A stretch of 64,000 nucleotides of DNA from positions 62,001 through 126,000 of the forward strand of contig JARPUW010000266.1 of assembly GCA_030533445.1 (NCBI GenBank), in the 5' to 3' direction. The stretch is from Cyprinodon diabolis. Taxonomy: Eukaryota > Chordata > Actinopteri > Cyprinodontiformes > Cyprinodontidae. The notes below the pieces were generated by a model. It had not been told where the DNA came from. It did no database searches and worked only from the letters and a program-made list of their open reading frames with translations. Both the position numbers and the translations under genes were made by a program. Shown piece after piece: positions 12,649 to 25,468 of this stretch (positions within the stretch are counted from its first letter, which is position 1; each line of letters begins with the position of its first letter).

Positions 12649-12851
12649 TTACAGCAGCTCAAGGCTCCAGAAGCTAGAGGTTCCAGAAGCTCAAGGTTCC
12701 AGCAGCTCAAGGTTCCAGAAGCACCAGCAGCTCAAGGCTGCAGCAGCTCAAGGTTCCAGCAGCTCAAGGTTCCAGAAGCACCAGCAGCTCAAGGCTCCAG
12801 CAGCTCAAGGTTCCAGAAGCTCAAGGCTCCAGATGTTCAAGGTTCCAGATG
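12649..12851 (+). repeat. Module B, subtype 1
   Basis: TAG 12675, ATGCACC 12849. Has GATGTTCAAGG before and GGGTCCAGC after the second landmark, the signature of subtype 1. Confidence 0.9.
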
Positions 12852-14730
12852 CACCAGCAGCTCAAGGTTCCAGAAGCTCAAGGGTCCAGCAGCTCAAGGC
12901 TCCAGATGCTCAAGGCTCCAGATGCTCAAAGTTCCAGCAGCTCAAGGTTCCAGCAGCTCAAGGTTCCAGCAGCTCAAGGTTCCAGAAGCACCAGCAGCTC
13001 AAGGCTCCAGCAGCTCAAGGTTCCAGAAGCTCAAGGCTCCAGATGCTCAAGGTTCCAGAACCACCAGCAGCTCAAGGCTCCAGCAGCTCAAGGTTCCAGA
13101 ACCACCAGCAGCTCAAGGTTCCAGCAGCTCAAGGTTCCAGAAGCACCAGCAGCTCAAGGTTCCAGCAGCTCAAGGTTCCAGAAGCGCCAGCAGCTCAAGG
13201 CTCCAGCAGCTCAAGGTTCCAGAAGCTCAAGGCTCCAGATGCTCAAGGTTCCAGAAGCACCAGCAGATCAAGGTTCCAGCAGCTCAAGGTTCCAGCAGCT
13301 CAAGGTTCCAGAAGCACCAGCAGCTCAAGGTTCCATAAGCACCAGCAGCTCAAGGTTCCAGCAGCTCAAGGTTCCAGAAGCACCAGCAGCTCAAGGCTGC
13401 AGCAGCTCAAGGTTCCAGCAGCTCAAGGTTCCAGAAGCACCAGCAGCTCAAGGCTCCAGCAGCTCAAGGTTCCAGAAGCTCAAGGCTCCAGATGTTCAAG
13501 GTTCCAGATATACCAGCAGCTCAAGGTTCCAGAAGCTCAAGGGTCCAGCAGCTCAAGGCTCCAGATGCTCAAGGCTCCAGATGCTCAAAGTTCCAGCAGC
13601 TCAAGGTTCCAGCAGCACAAGGTTCCAGCAGCTCAAGGTTCCAGCAGCTCAAGGTTCCAGAAGCACCAGCAGCTCAAGGCTCCAGCAGCTCAAGGTTCCA
13701 GAAGCTCAAGGCTCCAGATGCTCAAGGTTCCAGAACCACCAGCAGCTCAAGGTTCCAGCAGCTCAAGGTTCCAGAAGCACCAGCAGCTCAAGGTTCCAGC
13801 AGCTCAAGGTTCCAGAAGCACCAGCAGCTCAAGGTTCCAGCAGCTCAAGGTTCCAGAAGCGCCAGCAGCTCAAGGCTCCAGCAGCTCAAGGTTCCAGAAG
13901 CTCAAGGCTCCAGATGCTCAAGGTTCCAGAAGCACCAGCAGCTCAAGGTTCCAGCAGCTCAAGGTTCCAGCAGCTCAAGGTTCCAGAAGCACCAGCAGCT
14001 CAAGGTTCCAGCAGCTCAAGGTTCCAGAAGCACCAGCAGCTCAAGGTTCCAGAAGCTCAAGGCTCCAGATGCTCAAGGTTCCAGAAGCACCAGCAGCTCA
14101 AGGTTCCAGCAGCTCAAGGTTCCAGCAGCTCAAGGTTCCAGAAGCACCAGCAGCTCAAGGTTCCAGCAGCTCAAGGTTCCAGCAGCACCAGCAGCTCAAG
14201 GTTCCAGCAGCTCAGGGTTCCAGAAGCACCAGCAGCTCAAGGCTGCAGCAGCTCAAGGTTCCAGCAGCTCAAGGTTCCAGAAGCACCAGCAGCTCAAGGC
14301 TCCAGCAGCTCAAGGTTCCAGAAGCTCAAGGCTCCAGATGCTCAAGGTTCCAGATGCAACAGCAGCTCAAGGTTCCAGAAGCTCAGGGTTCCAGCAGCTC
14401 AAGGTTCCAGCTGCTCAAGGTTCCAGCAGCTCAAGGTTCCAGAAGCACCAGCAGCTCAAGGCTCCAGCAGCTCAAGGTTCCAGCAGCTCAAGGTTCCAGA
14501 AGCACCAGCAACTCAAGGTTCCAGCAGCTCAAGGTTCCAGAAGCACCAGCAGCTCAAGGTTCCAGAAGCTCAAGGCTCCAGATGCTCAAGGTTCCAGAAG
14601 CACCAGCAGCTCAAGGTTCCAGCAGCTCAAGGTTCCACCAGCTGAAGGTTCCAGAAGCACCAGCAGCTCAAGGTTCCAGCAGCTCAAGGTTCCAGCAGCA
14701 CCAGCAGCTCAAGGTTCCAGCAGCTCAGGG

Positions 14731-15305
14731 TTACAGCAGCTCAAGGCTCCAGAAGCTAGAGGTTCCAGAAGCTCAAGGTTCCAGCAGCTCAATGTTCCAG
14801 AAGCACTAGCAGCTCAAGGCTGCAGCAGCTCAAGGTTCCAGCAGCTCAAAGTTCCAGAAGCACCAGCAACTCAAGGCTCCAGCAGCTCAAGGTTCCAGAA
14901 GCTCAAGGCTCCAGATGCTCAAGGTTCCAGATGCACCAGCAGCTCAAGGTTCCAGAAGCTCAAGGTTCCAGCAGCTCAAGGCTCCAGATGCTCAAGGCTC
15001 CAGATGCTCAAAGTTCCAGCAGCTCAATGTTCCAGCAGCTCAAGGTTCCAGCAGCTCAAGGTTCCAGAAGCACCAGCAGCTCAAGGTTCCAGCAGCTCAG
15101 GGTTACAGCAGCTCAAGGCTCCAGAAGCTAGAGGTTCCAGAAGCTCAAGGTTCCAGCAGCTCAATGTTCCAGAAGCACCAGCAGCTCAAGGCTGCAGCAG
15201 CTCAAGGTTCCAGCAGCTCAAAGTTCCAGAAGCACCAGCAGCTCAAGGCTCCAGCAGCTCAAGGTTCCAGAAGCTCAAGGCTCCAGATGCTCAAGGTTCC
15301 AGATG
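14731..15305 (+). repeat. Module B, subtype 2, tandem pair 372 bp apart
   Basis: TAGs at 14757 and 15129; ATGCACC at 14931 and 15303. The first has the rare CACTAGCAG near 14805. The second is followed by CCAGCAGCTC where other subtype 2 copies have CCAGAAGCTC. Confidence 0.9.
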
Positions 15306-15692
15306 CACCAGCAGCTCAAGGTTCCAGCAGCTCAAGGCTCCAGATGCTCAAGGCTCCAGATGCTCAAAGTTCCAGCAGCTCAATGTTCCAGCAGCTCAAG
15401 GTTCCAGCAGCTCAAGGTTCCAGCAGCTCAAGGTTCCAGAAGCACCAGCAGCTCAAGGTTCCAGCAGATCAAGGTTCCAGAAGCACCAGCAGCTCAAGGT
15501 TCCAGCAGCTCAAGGTTCCAGCAGCTCAAGGTTCCAGAAGCGCCAGCAGCTCAAGGCTCCAGCAGCCCAAGGTTCCAGAAGCTCAAGGCTCCAGATTCTC
15601 AAGGTTCCAGAAGCACCAGCAGCTCAAGGTTCCAGCAGCTCAAAGTTCCAGCAGCTCAAGGTTCCAGAAAGACCAGCAGCTCAAGGTTCCAG

Positions 15693-16375
15693 TAGCTCAA
15701 GGCTCCACATGCTCAAGGTTCCAGAAGCACCAGCAGCTCAAGGTTCCAGCAGCTCAAGGTTCCAGAAGCTCAAGGCTCCAGATGCTCAAGGTTCCAGAAG
15801 CACCAGCAGCTCAAGGTTCCAGCAGCTCAAGGTTCCAGAAGCACCAGCAGCTCAAGGTTCCAGAAGCTCAAGGCTCCAGATGCTCAAGGTTCCAGAAGCA
15901 CCAGCAGCTCAAGGTTCCAGCAGCTCAAGGTTCCAGCAGCTCAAGGTTCCAGATGCTCAAGGTTCCAGATGCACCAGCAGCTCAAGGTTCCAGAAGCTCA
16001 AGGGTCCAGCAGCTCAAGGCTCCAGATGCTCAAGGCTCCAGATGCTCAAAGTTCCAGCAGCTCAAGGTTCCAGCAGCTCAAGGTTCCAGCAGCTCAAGGT
16101 TCCAGAAGCACCAGCAGCTCAAGGCTCCAGCAGCTCAAGGTTCCAGAAGCTATAGGCTCCAGATGCTCAAGGTTCCAGAACCACCAGCAGCTCAAGGTTC
16201 CAGCAGCTCAAGGTTCCAGAAGCACCAGCAGCTCAAGGTTCCAGCAGCTCAAGGTTCCAGAAGCACCAGCAGCTCAAGGTTCCAGCAGCTCAAGGCTCTA
16301 GCAGCTCAAGGTTCCAGAAGCACCAGCAGCTCAAGGTTCCAGAAGCTCAAGGCTCCAGATGCTCAAGGTTCCTGA
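15693..16375 (+). repeat. Module A, standard form
   Basis: Landmarks at +276 (15969), +460 (16153) and +680 (16373). Preceded by the GAAAGACC variant. Part of the 15.4-17.0 kb block that recurs at 51.4 kb. Confidence 0.92.
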
Positions 16376-17764
16376 AGCACCAGCAGCTCAAGGTTCCAGC
16401 AGCTCAAGGTTCCAGAAGCACCAGCAGCTCAAGGTTCCAGCAGCTCAAGGTTCCAGAAGCACCAGCAGCTCAAGGTTCCAGCAGCTCAAGGTTCCAGAAG
16501 CGCCAGCAGCTCAAGGCTCCAGCCGCTCAAGGTTCCAGAAGCTCAAGGCTCCAGATGCTCAAGGTTCCAGAAGCACCAGCAGCTCAAGGTTCCAGCAGCT
16601 CAAGGTTCCAGCAGCTCAAGGTTCCAGAAGCACCAGCAGCTCAAGGTTCCAGCAGCTCAAGGTTCCAGAAGCACCAGCAGCTCAAGGTTCCAGAAGCTCA
16701 AGGCTCCAGATGCTCAAGGTTCCAGAAGCACCAGCAGCTCAAGGTTCCAGCAGCTCAAGGTTCCAGAAGCTCAAGGCTCCAGATGCTCAAGGTTCCAGAA
16801 GCACCAGCAGCTCAAGGTTCCAGCAGCTCAAGGTTCCAGCAGCTCAAGGTTCCAGCAGCTCAAGGTTCCAGAAACACCAGCAGCTCAAGGTTCCAGAAGC
16901 TCAAGGCTCCAGATGCTCAAGGTTCCAGAAGCACCAGCAGCTCAAGGTTCCAGCAGCTCAAGGTTCCAGAAGCACCAGCAGCTCAAGGTTCCAGCAGCTC
17001 AAGGTTCCAGCAGCACCAGCAGCTCAAGGTTCCAGCAGCTCAGGGTTCCAGAAGCACCAGCAGCTCAAGGCTGCAGCAGCTCAAGGTTCCAGCAGCTCAA
17101 GGTTCCAGAAGCACCAGCAGCTCAAGGTTCCAGAAGCTCAAGGCTCCAGATGCTCAAGGTTCCAGAAGCACCAGCAGCTCAAGGTTCCAGCAGCTCAAGG
17201 TTCCAGAAGCTCAAAGCTCCAGATGCTCAAGGTTCCAGAAGCACCAGCAGCTCAAGGTTCCAGCAGCTCAAGGTTCCAGCAGCTCAAGGTTCCAGAAGCA
17301 CCAGCAGCTCAAGGTTCCAGAAGCTCAAGGCTCCAGATGCTCAAGGTTCCAGAAGCACCAGCAGCTCAAGGTTCCAGCAGCTCAAGGTTCCAGCAGCTCA
17401 AAGTTCCAGAAGCACCAGCAGCTCAAGGCTCCAGCAGCTCAAGGTTCCAGAAGCTCAAGGCTCCAGATGCTCAAGGTTCCAGATGCACCAGCAGCTCAAG
17501 GTTCCAGAAGCTCAAGGTTCCAGCAGCTCAAGGCTCCAGATGCTCAAGGCTCCAGATGCTCAAAGTTCCAGCAGCTCAATGTTCCAGCAGCTCAAGGTTC
17601 CAGCAGCTCAAGGTTCCAGCAGCTCAAGGTTCCAGAAGCACCAGCAGCTCAAGGTTCCAGCAGCTCAAGGTTCCAGCAGCTCAAGGTTCCAGAAGCACCA
17701 GCAGCTCAAGGCTCCACCAGCTCAAGGTTCCAGAAGCTCAAGGCTCCAGATGCTCAAGGTTCCA

Positions 17765-20126
17765 GATGCTCAAGGTTCCAGAAGCACCAGCAGCTCAAGG
17801 TTCCAGCAGCTCAAGGTTCCAGCAGCTCAAGGTTCCAGAAGCACCAGCAGCTCAAGGTTCCAGCAGCTCAAGGTTCCAGAAGCACCAGCAGCTCAAGGTT
17901 CCAGCAGCTCAAGGTTCCAGCAGCACCAGCAGCTCAAGGTTCCAGCAGCTCAGGGTTCCAGAAGCACTTGCAGCTCAAGGCTGCAGCAGCTCAAGGTTCC
18001 AGCAGCTCAAGGTTCCAGAAGCACCAGCAGCTCAAGGTTCCAGAAGCTCAAGGCTCCAGATGCTCAAGGTTCCAGAAGCACCAGCAGCTCAAGGTTCCAG
18101 CAGCTCAAGGTTCCAGAAGCTCAAGGCTCCAGATGCTCAAGGTTCCAGAAGCACCAGCAGCTCAAGGTTCCAGCAGCTCAAGGTTCCAGCAGCTCAAGGT
18201 TCCAGCAGCTCAAGGTTCCAGAAGCACCAGCAGCTCAAGGTTCCAGAAGCTCAAGGCTCCAGATGCTCAAGGTTCCAGAAGCACCAGCAGCTCAAGGTTC
18301 CAGCAGCTCAAGGTTCCAGAAGCACCAGCAGCTCAAGGTTCCAGCAGCTCAAGGTTCCAGCAGCTCAAAGTTCCAGAAGCACCAGCAGCTCAAGGCTCCA
18401 GCAGCTCAAGGTTCCAGAAGCTCAAGGCTCCAGATGCTCAAGGTTCCAGATGCACCAGCAGCTCAAGGTTCCAGAAGCTCAAGGTTCCAGCAGCTCAAGG
18501 CTCCAGATGCTCAAGGCTCCAGATGCTCAAAGTTCCAGCAGCTCAATGTTCCAGCAGCTCAAGGTTCCAGCAGCTCAAGGTTCCAGCAGCTCAAGGTTCC
18601 AGAAGCACCAGCAGCTCAAGGTTCCAGCAGCTCAAGGTTCCAGCAGCTCAAGGTTCCAGCAGCTCAAGGTTCCAGAAGCACCAGCAGCTCAAGGCTCCAG
18701 CAGCTCAAGGTTCCAGAAGCTCAAGGCTCCAGATGCTCAAGGTTCCAGATGCACCAGCAGCTCAAGGTTCCAGAAGCTCAAGGTTCCAGCAGCTCAAAGT
18801 TCCAGCAGCTCAAGGTTCCAGATGCTCAAGGTTCCAGAAGCACCAGCAGCTCAATGCTTCAGCAGCTCAAGGTTCCAGCAGCTCAAGGTTCCAGAAGCTC
18901 AAGGCTCCAGATGCTCAAGGTTCCAGATGCACCAGCAGCTCAAGGTTCCAGCAGCTCAAGGTTCCAGCAGCTCAAGGTTCCAGAAGCACCAGCAGCTCAA
19001 GGTTCCAGCAGCTCAAGGTTCCAGAAGCACCAGCAGCTCAAGGTTCCAGAAGCTCAAGGCTCCAGATGCTCAAGGTTCCAGAAGCACCAGCAGCTCAAGG
19101 TTCCAGCAGCTCAAGGTAACAGAAGCTCAAGGCTCCAGATGCTCAAGGTTCCAGAAGCACCAGCAGCTCAAGGTTCCAGCAGCTCAAGGTTCCAGCAGCT
19201 CAAGGTTCCAGCAGCTCAAGGTTCCAGAAGCACCAGCAGCTCAAGGTTCCAGAAACTCAAGGCTCCAGATGCTCAAGGTTCCAGAAGCACCAGCAGCTCA
19301 AGGTTCCAGCAGCTCAAGGTTCCAGAAGAACCAGCAGCTCAAGGTTCCAGCAGCTCAAGGTTCCAGCAGCTCAAAGTTCCAGAAGCACCAGCAGCTCAAG
19401 GCTCCAGCAGCTCAAGGTTCCAGAAGCTCAAGGCTCCAGATGCTCAAGGTTCCAGATGCACCAGCAGCTCAAGGTTCCAGAAGCTCAAGGTTCCAGCAGC
19501 TCAAGGCTCCAGATGCTCAAGGCTCCAGAAGCTCAAAGTTCCAGCAGCTCAATGTTCCAGCAGCTCAAGGTTCCAGCAGCTCAAGGTTCCAGCAGCTCAA
19601 AGTTCCAGAAGCACCAGCAGCTCAAGGCTCCAGCAGCTCAAGGTTCCAGAAGCTCAAGGCTCCAGATGCTCAAGGTTCCAGAACCACCAGCAGCTCAAGG
19701 TTCCAGCAGCTCAAGGTTCCAGAAGCACCAGCAGCTCAAGGTTCCAGCAGCTCAAGGTTCCAGAAGCACCAGCAGCTCAAGGTTCCAGCAGCTCAAGGTT
19801 CCAGCAGCTCAAGGTTCCAGAAGCACCAGCAGCTCAAGGTTCCAGCAGCTCAAGGTTCCAGAAGCTCAAGGCTCCAGATTCTCAAGGTTCCAGAAGCACC
19901 AGCAGCTCAAGGTTCCAGCAGCTCAAAGTTCCAGCAGCTCAAGGTTCCAGAAGCACCAGCAGCTCAAGGTTCCAGTAGCTCAAGGCTCCACATGCTCAAG
20001 GTTCCAGAAGCACCAGCAGCTCAAGGTTCCAGCAGCTCAAGGTTCCAGAAGCTCAAGGCTCCAGATGCTCAAGGTTCCAGAAGCACCAGCAGCTCAAGGT
20101 TCCAGCAGCTCAAGGTTCCAGAAGCA
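17765..20126 (+). repeat. Duplicate of 61.6-64.0 kb, copy 1
   Basis: Paired rare variants give offset 43,874 (CACTTGCAG at 17968/61842), then 43,890 (CTCAATGCTTC at 18853/62743), then 43,874 again (TAG 19976/63850). The two steps are one monomer gained near 62,480 and one lost near 63,520 in the other copy. GAAGAACC (near 19327) is also shared. Confidence 0.85.
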
Positions 20127-20658
20127 CCAGCAGCTCAAGGTTCCAGAAGCTCAAGGCTCCAGATGCTCAAGGTTCCAGAAGCACCAGCAGCTCAAGGTTC
20201 CAGCAGCTCAAGGTTCCAGCAGCTCAAGGTTCCAGATGCTCAAGGTTCCAGATGCACCAGCAGCTCAAGGTTCCAGAAGCTCAAGGGTCCAGCAGCTCAA
20301 GGCTCCAGATGCTCAAGGCTCCAGATGCTCAAAGTTCCAGCAGCTCAAGGTTCCAGCAGCTCAAGGTTCCAGCAGCTCAAGGTTCCAGAAGCACCAGCAG
20401 CTCAAGGCTCCAGCAGCTCAAGGTTCCAGAAGCTATAGGCTCCAGATGCTCAAGGTTCCAGAACCACCAGCAGCTCAAGGTTCCAGCAGCTCAAGGTTCC
20501 AGAAGCACCAGAAGCTCAAGGTTCCAGCAGCTCAAGGTTCCAGAAGCACCAGCAGCTCAAGGTTCCAGCAGCTCAAGGCTCCAGCAGCTCAAGGTTCCAG
20601 AAGCACCAGCAGCTCAAGGTTCCAGAAGCTCAAGGCTCCAGATGCTCAAGGTTCCTGA
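19976..20658 (+). repeat. Module A, standard form
   Basis: Landmarks at +276 (20252), +460 (20436) and +680 (20656). A CACCAGAAGCTC variant lies near 20508. Confidence 0.92.
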
Positions 20659-21148
20659 AGCACCAGCAGCTCAAGGTTCCAGCAGCTCAAGGTTCCAGAA
20701 GCACCAGCAGCTCAAGGTTCCAGAAGCTCAAGGCTCCAGATGCTCAAGGTTCCAGAAGCACGAGCAGCTCAAGGTTCCAGCAGCTCAAGGTTCCAGAAGC
20801 ACCAGCAGCTCAAGCTTCCAGCAGCTCAACGTTCCAGCAGCTCAAGGTTCCAGCAGCTCAAGGTTCCAGAAGCACCAGCAGCTCAAGGTTCCAGCAGCTC
20901 AAGGCTCCAGCAGCTCAAAGTTCCAGCAGCTCAAGGCTCCAGCAGCTCAAGGTTCCAGAAGCACCAGCAGCTCAAGGTTCCAGAAGCTCAAGGCTCCAGA
21001 TGCTCAAGGTTCCAGAAGCACCAGCAGCTCAAGGTTCCAGCAGCTCAAGGTTCCAGCAGCTGAAGGTTCCAGAAGCACCAGCAGCTCAAGGTTCCAGCAG
21101 CTCAAGGTTCCAGCAGCACCAGCAGCTCAAGGTTCCAGCAGCTCAGGG

Positions 21149-21351
21149 TTACAGCAGCTCAAGGCTCCAGAAGCTAGAGGTTCCAGAAGCTCAAGGTTAC
21201 AGCAGCTCAATGTTCCAGAAGCACCAGCAGCTCAAGGCTGCAGCAGCTCAAGGTTCCAGCAGTTCAAAGTTCCAGAAGCACCAGCAGCTCAAGGCTCCAG
21301 CAGCTCAAGGTTCCAGCAGCTCAAGGCTCCAGAAGCTCAAGGTTCCAGATG
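21149..21351 (+). repeat. Module B, subtype 2
   Basis: TAG 21175, ATGCACC 21349. Has a second TTACAG near 21198 and CAGTTCAAAG near 21261. The latter is shared with the copy at 55715. Confidence 0.9.
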
Positions 21352-22553
21352 CACCAGCAGCTCAAGGTTCCAGAAGCTCAAGGTTCCAGCAGCTCAAGGC
21401 TCCAGATGCTCAAGGCTCCAGATGCTCAAAGTTCCAGCAGCTCAATGTTCCAGCAGCTCAAGGTTCCAGCAGCTCAAGGTTCCAGAAGCACCAGCAGCTC
21501 AAGGCTCCAGCAGCTCAAGGTTCCAGAAGCTCAAGGCTCCAGATGCTCAAGGTTCCAGAACCACCAGCAGCTCAAGGTTCCAGAAGCACCAGCAGCTCAA
21601 GGCTCCAGCAGCTCAAGGTTCCAGAAGCTCAAGGCTCCAGATGCTCAAGGTTCCAGAAGCACCAGCAGCTCAAGGTTCCAGCAGCTCAAGGTTCCAGCAG
21701 CTCAAGGTTCCAGAAGCACCAGCAGCTCAAGGTTCCAGCAGCTCAAGGTTCCAGAAGCACCATCAGCTCAAGGTTCCAGCAGCTCAAGGCTCCAGCAGCT
21801 CAAGGTTCCAGCAGCTCAAGGCTCCAGCAGCTCAAGGTTCCAGAAGCACCAGCAGCTCAAGGTTCCAGAAGCTCAAGGCTCCAGATGCTCAAGGTTCCAG
21901 AAGCACCAGCAGCTCAAGGTTCCAGCAGCTCAAGGTTCCAGAAGCTCAAGGCTCCAGATGCTCAAGGTTCCAGAAGCACAAGCAGCTCAAGGTTCCAGCA
22001 GCTCAAGGTTCCAGCAGCTCAAGGTTCCAGAAGCACCAGCAGCTCAAGGTTCCAGAAGCTCAAGGCTCCAGATGCTCAAGGTTCCAGAAGCACCAGCAGC
22101 TCAAGGTTCCAGCAGCTCAAGGTTCCAGCAGCTCAAGGTTCCAGAAGCACCAGCAGCTCAAGGTTCCAGAAGCTCAAGGCTCCAGCAGCTCAAGGTTCCA
22201 GAAGCTCAAGGCTCCAGATGCTCAAGGTTCCAGAAGCACCAGCAGCTCAAGGTTCCAGCAGCTCAAGGTTCCAGCAGCTCAAGGTTCCAGAAGCACCAGC
22301 AGCTCAAGGTTCCAGCAGCTCAAGGTTCCAGAAGCACCAGCAGCTCAAGGTTCCAGCAGCTCAAGGCTCCAGCAGCTCAAGGTTCCAGCAGCTCAAGGCT
22401 CCAGATGCTCAAGGTTCCAGAAGCACCAGCAGCTCAAGGTTCCAGCAGCTCAAGGTTCCAGCAGCTGAAGGTTCGAGAAGCACCAGCAGCTCAAGGTTCC
22501 AGCAGCTCAAGGTTCCAGCAGCACCAGCAGCTCAAGGTTCCAGCAGCTCAGGG

Positions 22554-22756
22554 TTACAGCAGCTCAAGGCTCCAGAAGCTAGAGGTTCCAGAAGCTCAAG
22601 GTTCCAGCAGCTCAAGGTTCCAGAAGCACCAGCAGCTCAAGGCTGCAGCAGCTCAAGGTTCCAGCAGCTCAAGGTTCCAGAAGCACCAGCAGCTCAAGGC
22701 TCCAGCAGCTCAAGGTTCCAGAAGCTCAAGGCTCCAGATGTTCAAGGTTCCAGATA
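22554..22756 (+). repeat. Module B, subtype 1, GATATACC form
   Basis: TAG 22580, GATATACC at +174. Preceded by GGTTCGAGAAG (ttcgag at 22472), as at 5.3 and 46.6 kb. Confidence 0.9.
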
Positions 22757-24097
22757 TACCAGCAGCTCAAGGTTCCAGAAGCTCAAGGGTCCAGCAGCTC
22801 AAGGCTCCAGATGCTCAAGGCTCCAGATGCTCAAAGTTCCAGCAGCTCAAGGTTCCAGCAGCACAAGGTTCCAGCAGCTCAAGGTTCCAGCAGCTCAAGG
22901 TTCCAGAAGCACCAGCAGCTCAAGGCTCCAGCAGCTCAAGGTTCCAGAAGCTCAAGGCTCCAGATGCTCAAGGTTCCAGAACCACCAGCAGCTCAAGGTT
23001 CCAGCAGCTCAAGGTTCCAGAAGCACCAGCAGCTCAAGGTTCCAGCAGCTCAAGGTTCCAGAAGCACCAGCAGCTCAAGGTTCCAGCAGCTCAAGGTTCC
23101 AGAAGCGCCAGCAGCTCAAGGCTCCAGCAGCTCAAGGTTCCAGAAGCTCAAGGCTCCAGATGCTCAAGGTTCCAGAAGCACCAGCAGCTCAAGGTTCCAG
23201 CAGCTCAAGGTTCCAGCAGCTCAAGGTTCCAGAAGCACCAGCAGCTCAAGGTTCCAGCAGCTCAAGGTTCCAGAAGCACCAGCAGCTCAAGGTTCCAGAA
23301 GCTCAAGGCTCCAGATGCTCAAGGTTCCAGAAGCACCAGCAGCTCAAGGTTCCAGCAGCTCAAGGTTCCAGCAGCTCAAGGTTCCAGAAGCACCAGCAGC
23401 TCAAGGTTCCAGCAGCTCAAGGTTCCAGCAGCACCAGCAGCTCAAGGTTCCAGCAGCTCAGGGTTCCAGAAGCACCAGCAGCTCAAGGCTGCAGCAGCTC
23501 AAGGTTCCAGCAGCTCAAGGTTCCAGAAGCACCAGCAGCTCAAGGCTCCAGCAGCTCAAGGTTCCAGAAGCTCAAGGCTCCAGATGCTCAAGGTTCCAGA
23601 TGCAACAGCAGCTCAAGGTTCCAGAAGCTCAGGGTTCCAGCAGCTCAAGGTTCCAGCTGCTCAAGGTTCCAGCAGCTCAAGGTTCCAGAAGCACCAGCAG
23701 CTCAAGGCTCCAGCAGCTCAAGGTTCCAGCAGCTCAAGGTTCCAGAAGCACCAGCAACTCAAGGTTCCAGCAGCTCAAGGTTCCAGAAGCACCAGCAGCT
23801 CAAGGTTCCAGCAGCTCAAGGCTCCAGAAGCTCAGAGTTCCGGCAGCTCAAGGCTCCAGCAGCTCAAGGTTCCAGAAGCACCAGCAGCTCAAGGTTCCAG
23901 AAGCTCAAGGCTCCAGATGCTCAAGGTTCCAGAAGCACCAGCAGCTCAAGGTTCCAGCAGCTCAAGGTTCCACCAGCTGAAGGTTCCAGAAGCACCAGCA
24001 GCTCAAGGTTCCAGCAGCTCAATGTTCCAGCAGCTCAAGGTTCCAGCAGCTCAAGGTTCCAGAAGCACCAGCAGCTCAAGGTTCCAGCAGCTCAGGG

Positions 24098-24300
24098 TTA
24101 CAGCAGCTCAAGGCTCCAGAAGCTAGAGGTTCCAGAAGCTCAAGGTTCCAGCAGCTCAATGTTCCAGAAGCACCAGCAGCTCAAGGCTGCAGCAGCTCAA
24201 GGTTCCAGCAGCTCAAAGTTCCAGAAGCACCAGCAGCTCAAGGCTCCAGCAGCTCAAGGTTCCAGAAGCTCAAGGCTCCAGATGCTCAAGGTTCCAGATG
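24098..24300 (+). repeat. Module B, subtype 2
   Basis: TAG 24124, ATGCACC 24298. Followed by CCAGCAGCTC, as in the second member of the 15.1-kb pair. Confidence 0.9.
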
Positions 24301-24785
24301 CACCAGCAGCTCAAGGTTCCAGCAGCTCAAGGCTCCAGATGCTCAAGGCTCCAGATGCTCAAAGTTCCAGCAGCTCAATGTTCCAGCAGCTCAAGGTTCC
24401 AGCAGCTCAAGGTTCCAGCAGCTCAAGGTTCCAGAAGCACCAGCAGCTCAAAGCTCCAGCAGCTCAAGGTTCCAGAAGCTCAAGGCTCCAGAACCACCAG
24501 CAGCTCAAGGTTCCAGCAGCTCAAGGTTCCAGAAGCACCAGCAGCTCAAGGTTCCAGCAGATCAAGGTTCCAGAAGCACCAGCAGCTCAAGGTTCCAGCA
24601 GCTCAAGGTTCCAGCAGCTCAAGGTTCCAGAAGCGCCAGCAGCTCAAGGCTCCAGCAGCCCAAGGTTCCAGAAGCTCAAGGCTCCAGATTCTCAAGGTTC
24701 CAGAAGCACCAGCAGCTCAAGGTTCCAGCAGCTCAAAGTTCCAGCAGCTCAAGGTTCCAGAAAGACCAGCAGCTCAAGGTTCCAG

Positions 24786-25468
24786 TAGCTCAAGGCTCCA
24801 CATGCTCAAGGTTCCAGAAGCACCAGCAGCTCAAGGTTCCAGCAGCTCAAGGTTCCAGAAGCTCAAGGCTCCAGATGCTCAAGGTTCCAGAAGCACCAGC
24901 AGCTCAAGGTTCCAGCAGCTCAAGGTTCCAGAAGCACCAGCAGCTCAAGGTTCCAGAAGCTCAAGGCTCCAGATGCTCAAGGTTCCAGAAGCACCAGCAG
25001 CTCAAGGTTCCAGCAGCTCAAGGTTCCAGCAGCTCAAGGTTCCAGATGCTCAAGGTTCCAGATGCACCAGCAGCTCAAGGTTCCAGAAGCTCAAGGGTCC
25101 AGCAGCTCAAGGCTCCAGATGCTCAAGGCTCCAGATGCTCAAAGTTCCAGCAGCTCAAGGTTCCAGCAGCTCAAGGTTCCAGCAGCTCAAGGTTCCAGAA
25201 GCACCAGCAGCTCAAGGCTCCAGCAGCTCAAGGTTCCAGAAGCTATAGGCTCCAGATGCTCAAGGTTCCAGAACCACCAGCAGCTCAAGGTTCCAGCAGC
25301 TCAAGGTTCCAGAAGCACCAGCAGCTCAAGGTTCCAGCAGCTCAAGGTTCCAGAAGCACCAGCAGCTCAAGGTTCCAGCAGCTCAAGGCTCTAGCAGCTC
25401 AAGGTTCCAGAAGCACCAGCAGCTCAAGGTTCCAGAAGCTCAAGGCTCCAGATGCTCAAGGTTCCTGA
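24786..25468 (+). repeat. Module A, standard form
   Basis: Landmarks at +276 (25062), +460 (25246) and +680 (25466). Contains GGCTCTAGCAG near 25388, as do the copies at 15693, 51641 and 58376. Confidence 0.92.

Larger units (their letters stand above)
15404..21600 (+). repeat. Super-block, copy 1 (homolog at 51.35-56.2 kb)
   Basis: From 15,404 to 17,014 it matches 51,352-52,962 at a constant offset of 35,948. Only two differences were seen: TTCCAG/TTCTAG at 16143/52091, and GAAACACC/GAAGCACC near 16870/52818. From about 18,241 to 21,600 it matches 52,839 onward at offset 34,598, then 34,582, then 34,566. The offset changes by 1,350 across a stretch present here and absent from the other copy. 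Confidence 0.85.
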
